This document shows, piece after piece, positions 24,238-32,976 of a DNA stretch of 36,452 nt. The notes beneath the pieces were generated by a model. The model saw only the letters and a list, made by a program, of their open reading frames with translations, was not told the DNA's origin and made no database searches. Numbering within the stretch: the first letter of the stretch is position 1; each line of letters starts with the position of its first letter. The translations under genes and the position numbers were made by a program. Origin of the DNA: JAYWAM01 sp043782425 (lineage in GTDB: Bacteria; Pseudomonadota; Gammaproteobacteria; Burkholderiales; Usitatibacteraceae); contig JAYWAM010000205.1 of assembly GCA_043782425.1 (NCBI GenBank), positions 1 to 36,452 of the forward strand, read 5' to 3'.

Positions 24238-24536
24238 GCGCAGATCCCTTTTGAAATGGCGACTGCAACTGCGGCCAATGGCTTGCCGCATGAATAGGCG
24301 GGAAACGGCGTTCCCGACGCAACCTGTACAGTCGGCCCAGTTTCGCCCTTCCCATATCCGTGCGCCACACCGAGCGCTGCATTGACAATAAGTTTTCCGT
24401 GTCGCCCCGCCACGAGTTGATCGCCTGGAAATGCCCCTGCCGCTTGCTGTGATCTGAAGCTATCAACAGCACGCGCAAGAAGACCGGCATCGCTCCCCGC
24501 TTCTACAACTTCTTGGCTTAAACGCCGCGAAAGCAT
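24207..24536 (-). pseudogene. Truncated beta-lactamase-related serine hydrolase (N-terminal fragment)
   Basis: The frame starts at an ATG with GGGGGA four bases upstream. Its first 93 residues resemble beta-lactamase-family esterases: FPGDQLVAGRHGKLIVN, then TPFPAYSCGKPLAAVAVAI, where SCGK is the SxxK catalytic motif. After that it loses similarity and stops within the DUF3052 gene at a total of 109 residues. Full-length relatives are about 400 residues, and the Tyr and C-terminal motifs are absent. The fragment is therefore not expected to be active. Confidence 0.65.
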
Positions 24537-24558
24537 TTTATCCCCCATCGAAATGGAG

Positions 24559-25179
24559 CTAAGTGGCTGCGCGTTTTTGCGCAGTCCCGTTTGTGCGCAA
24601 GATTATTGTGCGGTAGATATTTCTCGCAGTTAAGGCGCCAGAAACGATGAGGAGTGATTGTGCCGCAGCCAGAAATGAAAAGCCAAGCCAATCACCGAGC
24701 ACACGACCAAGAGTTGGCCCGAGAAATAGCACCAAATCTTGGGCATGGTGAATCGCATCATAAAACACGCGAGCATAGATAAAGCCAGCAGGAAAGATTA
24801 CTGGCGCATAGGATATTGCCCAAATATATTCAGCACCAGATAGTGGTCCATGACCAAAAGATTGTTCCAATGCCAAACATTGGATAAATATTGCAACGTC
24901 AATTAGCAGCCAAAGTATGAGTAGGTGCATGGCCTTTCGCTTACCAGGTAGAAGAGCACAAGCGAACCAAACTAGCCAGCAAACTGCGAAGTAGAAGCTA
25001 AGGATGATATACGTAATGTTCATGTACACCATGCCGACAAAAGCGGTAGCCAAGCCCGCTAGCGCCATGATAAAACCGCATCGCAAAGGTCGATCCAACG
25101 TCATTGGATAAGCACTCAACGTCCAAGGTAACCGGTGCTGCGCGGCCTCATCGCGCAGTACCCATGCTGACAGCAGCAT
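24559..25179 (-). CDS. Integral membrane protein of unknown function
   Basis: A 206-residue protein with about six hydrophobic segments, for example GFIMALAGLATAFVGMVYM, IILSFYFAVCWLVWFACALL and LLILWLLIDVAIFIQCLAL. It has a charged C-terminal tail. I do not recognise the family. The first Met may not be the true one; MTLDRPLRCGF at about residue 26 is an alternative start just before the first clear membrane helix. It precedes the hydrolase fragment on the same strand. Confidence 0.6.
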   Translation of the reverse strand: MLLSAWVLRDEAAQHRLPWTLSAYPMTLDRPLRCGFIMALAGLATAFVGMVYMNITYIILSFYFAVCWLVWFACALLPGKRKAMHLLILWLLIDVAIFIQCLALEQSFGHGPLSGAEYIWAISYAPVIFPAGFIYARVFYDAIHHAQDLVLFLGPTLGRVLGDWLGFSFLAAAQSLLIVSGALTARNIYRTIILRTNGTAQKRAAT

Positions 25180-25443
25180 GCAGGCATGTTAGCACGAAAT
25201 AATCGACCCTGACCCCTTTCATGCCTTTCATGCTTTCATGTAACTTTCATGTAAAAAGGCGCGGTGAAGAAAATATACCCGCATCACCCCACTGCTTAGC
25301 CATCGCATATTGGGTGTGTTGGTCTCATGGGCCTTTATGAAGAACAGGAATCTAACACGAAATGGAATATTCCAGCCCGGTGCAACGTCATTACTCAAGT
25401 AGCCGCAAAAAATATTATTCACACTACTTTGGAGGATACCGTC
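25180..25443. other. Intergenic region with REP-like and short direct repeats
   Basis: It separates two divergent genes. Near 25203-25220 it carries CCTGACCCC, the reverse of the GGGGTCAG core seen elsewhere. After that TTTCATG recurs four times in about 35 bases. No gene of convincing quality lies here. The end supplies the GGAGG of the next gene. Confidence 0.4.
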
Positions 25444-26208
25444 ATGACAGTGGATCGCAGGGAATTTCTTTACATGGCCGCAGGCGCCGCAGCGGGCCTT
25501 GTGGCCGCCACTTCACCCGCGCTAGCCGCACCACGGCCAAAAATCAAAGCGTTGGCCTTTGATGGCTTCCCGATTTTTGACCCGCGTCCGGTATTTGCGC
25601 TGGCCGAAAAACTTTTCCCTGGCAAGGGCGCCGAGCTTAGCAATGCCTGGCGCATACGGCAATTTGAGTACCAGTGGTTGCGCGCCTTATCCGGTCAGTA
25701 CGCAGATTTCTGGCAGGTTACCGAAGATGCATTAGTGTATTCAGCCAAATTACTGAAGCTTGAACTGCTTCCGGAAATACGCAAGCAGTTGATGGATGCT
25801 TATCTCGCGCTCAAAGCCTGGCCCGATGTTCTGTCGGCGCTACGGGCGTTTAAAAGTGCCGGGATACGCATGGCGTTCCTGTCAAACCTGACCGCAAAAG
25901 TAATCGATGCGAATGTCAAGAATGCCGGGCTGGAAGGATTCTTTGAGAACGCGCTCAGCACCGACAAAATTAAAACTTATAAACCCGATCCGCGGGCTTA
26001 TCAAATGGGTGTCGATGCATTTAAACTCAAACGTGAGGAAATTCTCTTTGTAGCGTTTGGCGGATGGGATGCCGCGGGCGCAAAATCGTTTGGTTACCCG
26101 ACTTTCTGGGTAAACCGTCTGAATCTTCCCGTCGAAGAATTGGGCGTCGTTCCCGATGGGACCGGCCCAGGCATGACTGATTTGGTGAAATTCCTGGATA
26201 TGGCATAG
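25444..26208 (+). CDS. Tat-exported haloacid dehalogenase type II-like protein (HAD superfamily)
   Basis: A 254-residue protein. The start at 25444 has GGAGG about seven bases upstream. VDRREFLYMAAGAAAG is a twin-arginine signal, so the enzyme is probably exported folded to the periplasm. The HAD core has FDGFPIFD, with the nucleophile Asp but not the usual YGT. It also has FLSNLT (motif 2), KTYKPDPRAY (motif 3 Lys) and GWDAAGAKSFGYPTFWVNR (motif 4). The fold matches L-2-haloacid dehalogenases, but the altered motif I makes the substrate doubtful. No haloacid pathway genes are nearby. Confidence 0.82.
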   Translation: MTVDRREFLYMAAGAAAGLVAATSPALAAPRPKIKALAFDGFPIFDPRPVFALAEKLFPGKGAELSNAWRIRQFEYQWLRALSGQYADFWQVTEDALVYSAKLLKLELLPEIRKQLMDAYLALKAWPDVLSALRAFKSAGIRMAFLSNLTAKVIDANVKNAGLEGFFENALSTDKIKTYKPDPRAYQMGVDAFKLKREEILFVAFGGWDAAGAKSFGYPTFWVNRLNLPVEELGVVPDGTGPGMTDLVKFLDMA

Positions 26209-26243
26209 TCGCCATGATGGCAGGTCGAGAGTTTGAGCTGATC

Positions 26244-26394
26244 TATTGAGGATTCCCAGCCCCACCCTCACCCCCGCCCTCTCCCGCCAAGCGGGAGAGG
26301 GGGTTTTCTCCCTCTCCACCGGAACGGGGGAGAGGGTCGGGGTGAGGGGGTCGTGAGGTCAAGAAGCTGTCGTGAAATAGGAAAAGATCAATAG
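26244..26394. mobile_element. MITE-like palindromic repeat, copy 3 (directly before the sigma factor gene)
   Basis: It has the same two hairpins and the same right end (CTGTCGTGAAATAGGAAAAG) as copies 1 and 2. The left end has lost the TAATTTGTGACG segment and reads CTATTGAGGATTCCC instead. It ends seven bases before the sigma factor start codon, so the sigma gene's promoter must lie inside or upstream of it. Confidence 0.75.
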
Positions 26395-26401
26395 GAACCT
26401 G

Positions 26402-26968
26402 ATGCGATTTCTAACCTATATTTTTGGTTCACCAGAATTCACAAGTCGCCTGGAAGCTGCGCGCCCCAGGCTTTATCGTCTGGCGTATTCGTGGTGTCAC
26501 GATGCGACGCTGGCCGATGACTTGGTGCAGGAAGCGTCATTCAAGGCGCTGAAAAAATCGCGGCAACTGCGCGACATGGCGCTGCTCGAAGGCTGGCTGT
26601 TTCGTATTCTGGCCAATTGCTGGCACGACCACCTGCGCCAACGCCGTGACATCGAGGACATTGATGCCATCGAGGACAGCGAAGAAATGCCGCCCGCGAA
26701 CCAACTCTCCCCCGAAGAAACATTCGGCGAAAAACAACTGGTTGCGCGCGTGCGTCGCGCGGTTGAGCGCCTGCCCCTGGGACAGCGGCAGGTGCTGACT
26801 TTGATCGATCTTGAAGAAATGTCGTACAGCGAAACAGCGGAAATTCTCGACATCCCGGTCGGAACCGTCATGAGCCGTATCTGCCGTGCGCGGCTGGCAT
26901 TGAAACAGCAATTGCTCGAGCATCCCACGCTGGGACTTGTCAACGTTAAAACGCGGAGTATGGAATGA
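26402..26968 (+). CDS. ECF-type RNA polymerase sigma factor
   Basis: A 188-residue sigma70-family group 4 factor. Region 2 is RLYRLAYSWCHDATLADDLVQEASFKALKK and then LEGWLFRILANCWHDHLRQ. Region 4 is LPLGQRQVLTLIDLEEMSYSETAEILDIPVGTVMSRICRARLALK. Between them is an acidic linker. The stop overlaps the next gene's start (ATGA), the arrangement of a sigma/anti-sigma pair. Its promoter targets are unknown; such factors usually answer an envelope or redox signal through the partner. Confidence 0.93.
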   Translation: MRFLTYIFGSPEFTSRLEAARPRLYRLAYSWCHDATLADDLVQEASFKALKKSRQLRDMALLEGWLFRILANCWHDHLRQRRDIEDIDAIEDSEEMPPANQLSPEETFGEKQLVARVRRAVERLPLGQRQVLTLIDLEEMSYSETAEILDIPVGTVMSRICRARLALKQQLLEHPTLGLVNVKTRSME

Positions 26969-27642
26969 GCGCTGAACACAATTTCTCCGACGAGCATCTC
27001 AACGCCTTCGTTGACGACCAGCTTGATAGCGCCGAAAGGAATCGCGTCGTCGAGGCGCTCGCTCGTGACGCGGATCTCAGTCTGAGAATCAACGAACTAC
27101 GCAAACTTAAGGAGTTAGTGCGCTACGCTTACAGCACACCAATCAAATTGCGCAACACGGCGCGGCGGTCGCCTTCGCGACTGATTTCATCCGCCCTAGC
27201 AGCGGGGCTGCTCGCAGCCACAGCCGCTGGAGGTTGGTACTGGCATAGTTCTTTGTCTGGCGTGGATGTCGGCGCTCCAGTGGTTGCAAATGCCACGAAG
27301 AAACGCGGCGTGGTACTGCAAATCAGCGACAACGACCCGGCAAAATGGGACATTGCGCTCTTCAATGCAAAGAGTATCCGTAAAGGATTCCCGCAGGGGA
27401 ATATGGATATTGAGATTGTCGCCTACGGCCCCGGCCTGGAAATGTTTAAGAAAGACTCGCCCTTCAATCAGCGCTTGGACGATGCCGCGCATGCCGGTGT
27501 AAAGTTGCTGGCATGCGGCAACACCATGGAATTCACCCACACCACCCGGGATCAGCTCAATTCATCAGTGGAAGTGGTCAAGGCTGGTGTAGTTGAAATC
27601 ATGCAAAAGCAGGAGCAGGGCTATAGTTACATCAGGCCGTGA
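26965..27642 (+). CDS. Membrane anti-sigma factor fused to a DsrE-like domain
   Basis: A 225-residue protein. The N-terminus (residues 1-60) reads SDEHLNAFVDDQLDSAER, a cytoplasmic anti-sigma domain of the RsiW/ChrR-like type without the zinc His-Cys motif. One transmembrane helix spans about residues 73-93. The rest (about 114-225) resembles the DsrE/DsrF sulfur-relay fold, with VVLQISDNDPAKWDIAL and KLLACGNTMEF. Cys184 there is the only cysteine and aligns with the DsrE active Cys. That domain should lie in the periplasm. The fusion suggests a sensor that frees the sigma factor on thiol, persulfide or redox change; this is inference. Confidence 0.8.
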   Translation: MSAEHNFSDEHLNAFVDDQLDSAERNRVVEALARDADLSLRINELRKLKELVRYAYSTPIKLRNTARRSPSRLISSALAAGLLAATAAGGWYWHSSLSGVDVGAPVVANATKKRGVVLQISDNDPAKWDIALFNAKSIRKGFPQGNMDIEIVAYGPGLEMFKKDSPFNQRLDDAAHAGVKLLACGNTMEFTHTTRDQLNSSVEVVKAGVVEIMQKQEQGYSYIRP

Positions 27643-27703
27643 TGATGCAAAGCTTGCACGGCTTAAGAAGAGTCACTAAAGGGTCAGGCCTCTCTACGCA
27701 TGC

Positions 27704-29842
27704 TTACCAAATCCGCACGCGCGCCTTGGGTTCCAGATAAAGCTGCTGTCCCGGCTGCACATCGAATGCATCGTACCAAGCGTCGATATTGCGCACAGTC
27801 GCGATACGATAGGTTTCCGGGGCGTGGTCATTGGCAGCGACCTGCTTTCGCAGCGCGCTCTCACGATACTTGCTACGCCAGCCTCGTGCAAAGCCGATGA
27901 AGAATTGGCGATCCTGTTGTCTCACATACTGCTTGTCATCCGCCCTGCCGACTAGCGTGGCGCGATAGGCGTCAAAGGCGGCGGCAAGGCCGCCCAAATC
28001 GGCGACGTTCTCGACCAGAGTGAGTTTGCCGTTGATCGCCATATCCGCGAATGGCCGGTAGCTTGCGAACTGGTTTACCAACGCTTCGCTTACTGCCTGA
28101 TATCGCGACATATCCTCGGGCGTCCACCAGCGGCGAAACCGGCCATCAGCCTCGTATTCCGCGCCTAGCGTATCAACAAAGTGGCTGACCTCGTGGCCGA
28201 TGATGGCGCCGATCGCACCGTAGTTCGCGGCGTCCGAGGCGAGCGGATCAAACTTGGGCGCCTGAAGCAGTGCGGCAGTGAAGTTGTATAAATTCTGTTG
28301 GAACAAAAGCATCCCGCCCACCCACTGCGGTGCGACGCACCATTCGCTTTTATCCACGGGCTTTCCGAGTCTGGCCACGGTATGGCGATAGTTGCGTTCG
28401 CTGATGCGCCGAAGATTGCCCAGCGCATCCGCAGGGTTCACGGTCAAATCGGCATAGTCAGGCCATTTTTCCGGGTAGCCAACACCGAAATACAATACCT
28501 TCAACTTGGCCAGCGCCTGCGTCTTGCTGGCGGACGACATCCACGCCACCGCCTCAACCCGCCGGGTAAATGCCGCGATAACATTGGCGGCGATGGTTTG
28601 CACTCGCGCCTTGTGTGCGGCCGGAAAATGGCGTTCGCTATACAGCCTGCCGATAGCGTCGCTCATGGCCGCTTGGGTTGCCTCGCTCGCGCGCTGCATG
28701 CGCGTGGGTTGGCTGGTAGCAATGGCGCCGCGTAGCGCTGGCGCCTGCTCGGCAAACACACGCGGCAACACATCGGCGTAAGTATCAATGAGTCGCACGC
28801 GTAGGTAATCCTTCCATACCTGCAATGGCTGGGATGCAACTAGAGACGCCACGCCTTTTACCGCGCCGGGCTGCCAAGCGACAAAGGTTTGCTGTTTGGC
28901 CAATCCAGCCGCCGCGAAAAATGCGGACCAATCCATGCCCGGCGCCTGATGCGCGAAATCGGCGCGTGTCCACAGGTTGTCGGCATTGCGTTCGTTTGCT
29001 GATACCTCAGCCGTGGCATGGCTTTGCGCGATGGCGCTTTCCAACGCCATAACTGCTGCGGCTCTGTTTGTCACCGCTGCCGCAGGACGGGCATTGATTA
29101 ACACCAGAACACGGCCGATGGCCTCCTGGCGCCGGGTTCGCTGCGCCTGCATGGCGGGTTCGGCGCTGAGGTAGCTTTCGCGATCCGGCAAGCCGAGGCC
29201 GCCCTGCACAAGGAAGGCAACGTAGGTCTTCTCGCCGTGAGTACTCGATTGCACCGCCAGTCCAAGAAGGTGAGAAGAACGGAACACTCCCACATTCATC
29301 GGATCGACATCGGCGCGCAGCCCTGCGCCCAGCAAGCGGGTCAACGACGCCTTGTCGCGCACATGATCGATGCGATCCAGCATGGGCTTGAGCGATGCGC
29401 TGCCCCTGGCTTCAATGGCGACCTCGTCCAGATAGGCCGCGCGAAAATCAGACACCTTGCGCGCGAGCGATCCCACGGGCGCAGCGGAAGTGTCGTCCAG
29501 TAATTTCAATACTTGCCGACGAGTCAGCTCGATGATTTCGTTACTGGCGCCCCAACGCTCCTTGTCCGCCGGAATTTCGGTGCTCTTGAGCCAGGCGCCG
29601 TTGGCATAGGCAAAAAAATCGTCGCCCGGTTTGATGCTTGCATCAATGCCAGACTCAAGCGCAGATGGCATGCCGACGTCCATGGCTTGCGCGTGAACTG
29701 CGGGCAACACCGACGCGAGCGCCGCCGCCAAAAATGTCGGCGCAAGAAATACGCGCGCGCTTGTGACTGCGCGGGCGCGATGGCTTATGGTTCGTTGCCA
29801 AGTGTCGCCGGTAGGCGTATTGCTGCGCGCGAATCTGAACAT
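27704..29842 (-). CDS. M13 (neprilysin/PepO) family metallopeptidase
   Basis: A 712-residue zinc endopeptidase for short peptides. The start MFRFARSNTPTG is fixed by GGAGG eight bases upstream; an N-terminal signal of about 50 residues leads to the mature protein (VHAQAMDVG). The active site GAIIGHEVSHFVD holds the two zinc His and catalytic Glu, with the third ligand in ENVADLGGL. The C-terminus FDVQPGQQLYLEPKARVRIW is the normal M13 ending. It probably acts in the periplasm. The gene is divergent from the GlxA-type regulator. Confidence 0.94.
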   Translation of the reverse strand: MFRFARSNTPTGDTWQRTISHRARAVTSARVFLAPTFLAAALASVLPAVHAQAMDVGMPSALESGIDASIKPGDDFFAYANGAWLKSTEIPADKERWGASNEIIELTRRQVLKLLDDTSAAPVGSLARKVSDFRAAYLDEVAIEARGSASLKPMLDRIDHVRDKASLTRLLGAGLRADVDPMNVGVFRSSHLLGLAVQSSTHGEKTYVAFLVQGGLGLPDRESYLSAEPAMQAQRTRRQEAIGRVLVLINARPAAAVTNRAAAVMALESAIAQSHATAEVSANERNADNLWTRADFAHQAPGMDWSAFFAAAGLAKQQTFVAWQPGAVKGVASLVASQPLQVWKDYLRVRLIDTYADVLPRVFAEQAPALRGAIATSQPTRMQRASEATQAAMSDAIGRLYSERHFPAAHKARVQTIAANVIAAFTRRVEAVAWMSSASKTQALAKLKVLYFGVGYPEKWPDYADLTVNPADALGNLRRISERNYRHTVARLGKPVDKSEWCVAPQWVGGMLLFQQNLYNFTAALLQAPKFDPLASDAANYGAIGAIIGHEVSHFVDTLGAEYEADGRFRRWWTPEDMSRYQAVSEALVNQFASYRPFADMAINGKLTLVENVADLGGLAAAFDAYRATLVGRADDKQYVRQQDRQFFIGFARGWRSKYRESALRKQVAANDHAPETYRIATVRNIDAWYDAFDVQPGQQLYLEPKARVRIW

Positions 29843-30043
29843 GATTATGGCCTCCGAAAAAAGTGGGTTGGTATCGTGAAGCAATATCGACATCAATTTT
29901 TTTACCAACCATCTTATGATGTTTTACCATTGGCTGTCGTGCCGCGCCCCGACACGTTTGGATCAATTTCGGACATTCGCCTTTGCGAGTCACCCGTGAT
30001 TCACAATCTGGTGTATGTTTCGATTTGGAAACCTTGTCTGAAA

Positions 30044-31066
30044 ATGATCGCTCATACTCCTTTGATCGAGCTCTTGTTCATCATCGCGCCGCACTCGCTG
30101 CTGCTCGACATTGCCGGGCCAGCGGAGGCGTTTCGCCTGGCAAACCTGCATCGCCAATTGCGCGGTATGCCGCCGCGCTTTCGCCTGCGTTTCGCCGGCC
30201 CTGTTGAGACGGCGCCGACCTCAGTCGGACTGGCGATCGCAGGCCTTGAACCGCTGCCGTCACGATTGAACACACCGACCTGGGTGGTGCTGGTCGGTCA
30301 ACCGGGCATGCAGGTGAACAAGGTTACGGCGGCGATTACAACTACCGCACAATGGCTGAATCGAACATTGCACAAACCCCTGCTGGCCGCAGACACCCCG
30401 CACCGGCTGCTCACAATTTGTTCAGGTACGCTGCTCGCCGCACGCGCCAACTTGCTCGGAACCCGCCGCTGCACCACACATCATGAATTGCTGCCTGCGT
30501 TGCGTGAATTGGCGCCGCAAGCGCAGGTGGTTGACAACCGCGTGTTCGTATTCGATGGCCCGCTCGCCTCCAGCGCCGGCGTCACTGCGGGCATTGATCT
30601 CGCACTTCACCTGATTGCAGGAGAATGCGGTGAGGCGCTGGCCGCGAGCGTCGCGGAAGACATGGTGGTGTACCTGCGACGCTCGCCACACGATCCTGAA
30701 CTCTCGCCTTTTCTCATTCATCGCAATCATCTGCATGCTGCCGTGCATCGGGTGCAAGACGCCATCAGCGCCGAGCAGGAGCGCGACTGGGACATGGCCT
30801 CACTGGCGGCCATCGGCCACGTTACCGAGCGCCACCTGCTGCGTCTTTTTATCGATCACACCGGCGTGTCGCCGCTGCAATACCTGCGTTTCATCCGACT
30901 TGAGCGCGCACGACAGTTACTGGAGCGCGGGGCAAGCGTCACGCATGCCGCCGAGGTTGCGGGTTTTCGCTCGAGCTTGCAACTGCGTCGCGCGTGGGGC
31001 CGCCGCTGGGACGGTGCGCCACGAGATGTAACGCGCGCGGCGCGGCTGGATAAGTCGTTTGCATAG
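30044..31066 (+). CDS. GlxA-family AraC-type transcriptional regulator
   Basis: A 340-residue regulator. The N-terminal DJ-1/PfpI-like domain starts IELLFIIAPHSLLLDIAGPAEAF and includes LLTICSGTLLAARANLLGTRRCTTHHEL, with a Cys at the usual nucleophile elbow. A C-terminal AraC helix-turn-helix reads ATERHLLRLFIDHTGVSPLQYLRFIRLERARQLLE in parts, with the second HTH slightly shorter than normal. The start is taken at 30044, the last Met before the family begins. It is divergent from the M13 peptidase, a candidate target. Confidence 0.87.
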   Translation: MIAHTPLIELLFIIAPHSLLLDIAGPAEAFRLANLHRQLRGMPPRFRLRFAGPVETAPTSVGLAIAGLEPLPSRLNTPTWVVLVGQPGMQVNKVTAAITTTAQWLNRTLHKPLLAADTPHRLLTICSGTLLAARANLLGTRRCTTHHELLPALRELAPQAQVVDNRVFVFDGPLASSAGVTAGIDLALHLIAGECGEALAASVAEDMVVYLRRSPHDPELSPFLIHRNHLHAAVHRVQDAISAEQERDWDMASLAAIGHVTERHLLRLFIDHTGVSPLQYLRFIRLERARQLLERGASVTHAAEVAGFRSSLQLRRAWGRRWDGAPRDVTRAARLDKSFA

Positions 31067-31380
31067 GTGAACGTTGGCTTTGCCTGGTCCAACCCCCAAA
31101 AGAGCCAGTTACTATCGCCTGATAACGATCATCTGCTATCGATATCAATGGGTTTATATCAAGGCATTCTTCACGCACGCCGAATATGATCAGTGCTGTT
31201 CATGGAATCGAGCCAGCATATCGGCAAGATTATGCTGACTGTGGGGCAAGATCAGTCGACTGCGTGACCCGCCGGGGGTGAAGCCCAGAATGTTATTTGG
31301 GGCTGTTGTTCGAGGTCTTTCATTATCACATCCGCGTTGCTATTATCCTGCCCATCATGTCAAATGTCAGGGCGCACCAG
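31067..31380. other. Intergenic region without a recognised feature
   Basis: I see no gene, terminator or clear repeat between the AraC-type regulator and the hydrolase. It forms the left border of the proposed gene-cassette array. A candidate first recombination site could not be found here. Confidence 0.4.
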
Positions 31381-32205
31381 ATGTCACCGAAGCTTCTTGC
31401 GACACTACTCTTCGCCTTAGCTGCCGCTTGCTGCCACGGTGCACCTACCCTGGAAATGATTCCTGTCATTAATCACTCCGACGGCAGGATTTTGGCTAAG
31501 CTTGAAACGACCATCTATAGGCCTAGCGGCTCTGGCCCGTTTCCAGTAGCAATCCTCAGCCATGGGTCAGCGGGTGGCAGTCCGAAGGCATCAAGTGCTT
31601 GGGCTCGGGAGGGGAGTTACTTGGCGGAAAAAGGCTACGTGGTCCTTGCCCCAATGCGAAGGGGCCGCGGCAAGAGCACTGGCGAGTCGCCAGAGTCTGA
31701 AGACAAGAACTGCGACCTTGACTCTTGGCTGCCAGGGCTGACCACTTCGCTGCAAGATATAGATGCAACGATAGAATTTTCCAGAACGTTGCCGGATGTC
31801 AAGTCGGGGGCAGTTCTTCTCCTGGGTATCTCGCGCGGCGGCTTCCTGTCGGTGGCGTACGCCGCACAAGGGAGATATCGTGCCGACATACGTCAAGTTG
31901 TCAACTTTGTTGGCGGCTGGGTAGCTCAAGCTGAGGATCAATGTCCAACCGACTTCAACCTCATCAACTTTAGGCGCTTCGGCTCACTTACTCAAACTCC
32001 GATGCTCTGGCTCTATGGTGCTCACGACCTCTTCTACGGTAACCAAGCTCCTTCCAACTACGCGGACACTTTCCGGGCCGCTGGCGGGAAGGTATTGTTC
32101 CATCTCATTGAAGGGGTTCCAGAGAACGGCCACTGGTTGCCCAGCTACCCAGACAAGTGGCGGCCGTACGTCGATTCTTTTCTGCGGAGCGAGAATGCGC
32201 GCTAA
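31381..32205 (+). CDS. Secreted alpha/beta hydrolase, dienelactone hydrolase-like
   Basis: A 274-residue protein starting MSPKLLATLLFALAAACCHG, a signal peptide or lipoprotein-like leader. The nucleophile elbow is GISRGG (G-x-S-x-G). The acid is in GAHDLFYG and the His in NGHWLP, giving a full catalytic triad; HGSAGG forms the oxyanion region. The likely activity is ester hydrolysis in the periplasm, substrate unknown. The start was chosen for the signal peptide; ATG at 31357 is an alternative. The stop TAA lies in the left core of a proposed attC site. Confidence 0.82.
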   Translation: MSPKLLATLLFALAAACCHGAPTLEMIPVINHSDGRILAKLETTIYRPSGSGPFPVAILSHGSAGGSPKASSAWAREGSYLAEKGYVVLAPMRRGRGKSTGESPESEDKNCDLDSWLPGLTTSLQDIDATIEFSRTLPDVKSGAVLLLGISRGGFLSVAYAAQGRYRADIRQVVNFVGGWVAQAEDQCPTDFNLINFRRFGSLTQTPMLWLYGAHDLFYGNQAPSNYADTFRAAGGKVLFHLIEGVPENGHWLPSYPDKWRPYVDSFLRSENAR

Positions 32206-32295
32206 CCCTACGGTCAACCGGACCGCCCGACAGCTACGCTGTTGGGTTCCCTACGCTCTGCGCGCTCCGTCAACCGGCTACCTTCAACATTAGCA
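32200..32295 (+). repeat. attC-like site 1 (degenerate)
   Basis: The 96-base imperfect palindrome opens CGCTAAC and closes ATTAGCA; these ends pair. An inner pair GGTCAACCGG / CCGGCTACC follows at each side, the R''-L''...L'-R' layout of integron attC sites. The right core differs from GTTRRRY only in its first base and last base class. It begins at the stop codon of the hydrolase gene. Confidence 0.55.
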
Positions 32296-32314
32296 CTCAC
32301 ATCGAGGAGACCTA

Positions 32315-32839
32315 GTGAAGTCAAAAATAGCGGGTATCTTTATGATTCTTGCGGGCGTTGGCTTTTTGGTCAGCTTGGCTGCGCATGTGGCCTCAATTTT
32401 CAGATTGTCGCTCTTCCCAACAGAGCCTTGGTTCCTACATATCGGTATTTTTGTAGTCTGGCTACCCGCTGTCCTGTATAGCCAATCTCTGGCTAAGGAG
32501 TTTCCCCAAAAGCAGATGTGGCGAGCTGTTCTGCGTGGTTGCCCCAAACCTATGCAATACATCCTTTATGGGCTGTTTGCATATGCCTTTTTAAACTTCT
32601 TCGTTTTTGCCGTAAACACTCCGGGTGAACCCGTATCCTCTAGCACCACAATTAGGGGTTTTTCTGGGCACTGGTTAATCTTTTATTACGCAGCTTTTGC
32701 TATTCTTTAATCCTATATTCAGATACAAAAACAAGATCCTGAGCGGCGCTGTCAAAATGGTCATATTGTTCCTCTATCAGCAAAGTACTGCCCAGAGTGC
32801 GGGTCCAATGTAGGAGATGTTCTTGCAGGCAAGAGCTAA
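32315..32839 (+). pseudogene. Membrane protein with C-terminal zinc ribbon, interrupted by one in-frame stop
   Basis: The frame opens at GTG 32315 (GAGGAGA upstream) and encodes 131 residues with about four membrane helices before a TAA at 32708-32710. In the same frame the sequence goes on SYIQIQKQDPERRCQNGHIV and ends in PLSAKYCPECGSNVGDV, a typical zinc ribbon (Cys pair, then CPECG), stopping at 32839. One base change at the TAA (to a Tyr codon) would rejoin both parts. The first 131 residues may still be made. Family unknown. Confidence 0.65.
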
Positions 32840-32944
32840 CGGCAAAAAGCGGGGTCAGGCTCGCACCTTTGCGCGCAGGCTTCCTTCAGACAATCCCTCA
32901 CGGTCTTGCCTTTGCCTTCGGCTGGTGGTTAACTTGTTTTATGT
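32834..32944 (+). repeat. attC-like site 2, containing a REP-like core
   Basis: AGCTAAC at the left (overlapping the zinc-ribbon stop) pairs with GTTAACT at the right, and GGCAAAAAGC with the TTGCCTTTGCC segment. GGGGTCAGGCTCG (32851-32863), the REP-like core seen elsewhere, lies within it. Both core heptamers deviate from consensus at one position. Confidence 0.4.
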
Positions 32945-32976
32945 TTCCATTTCTTTAGACATCAGAGAACAACCAT

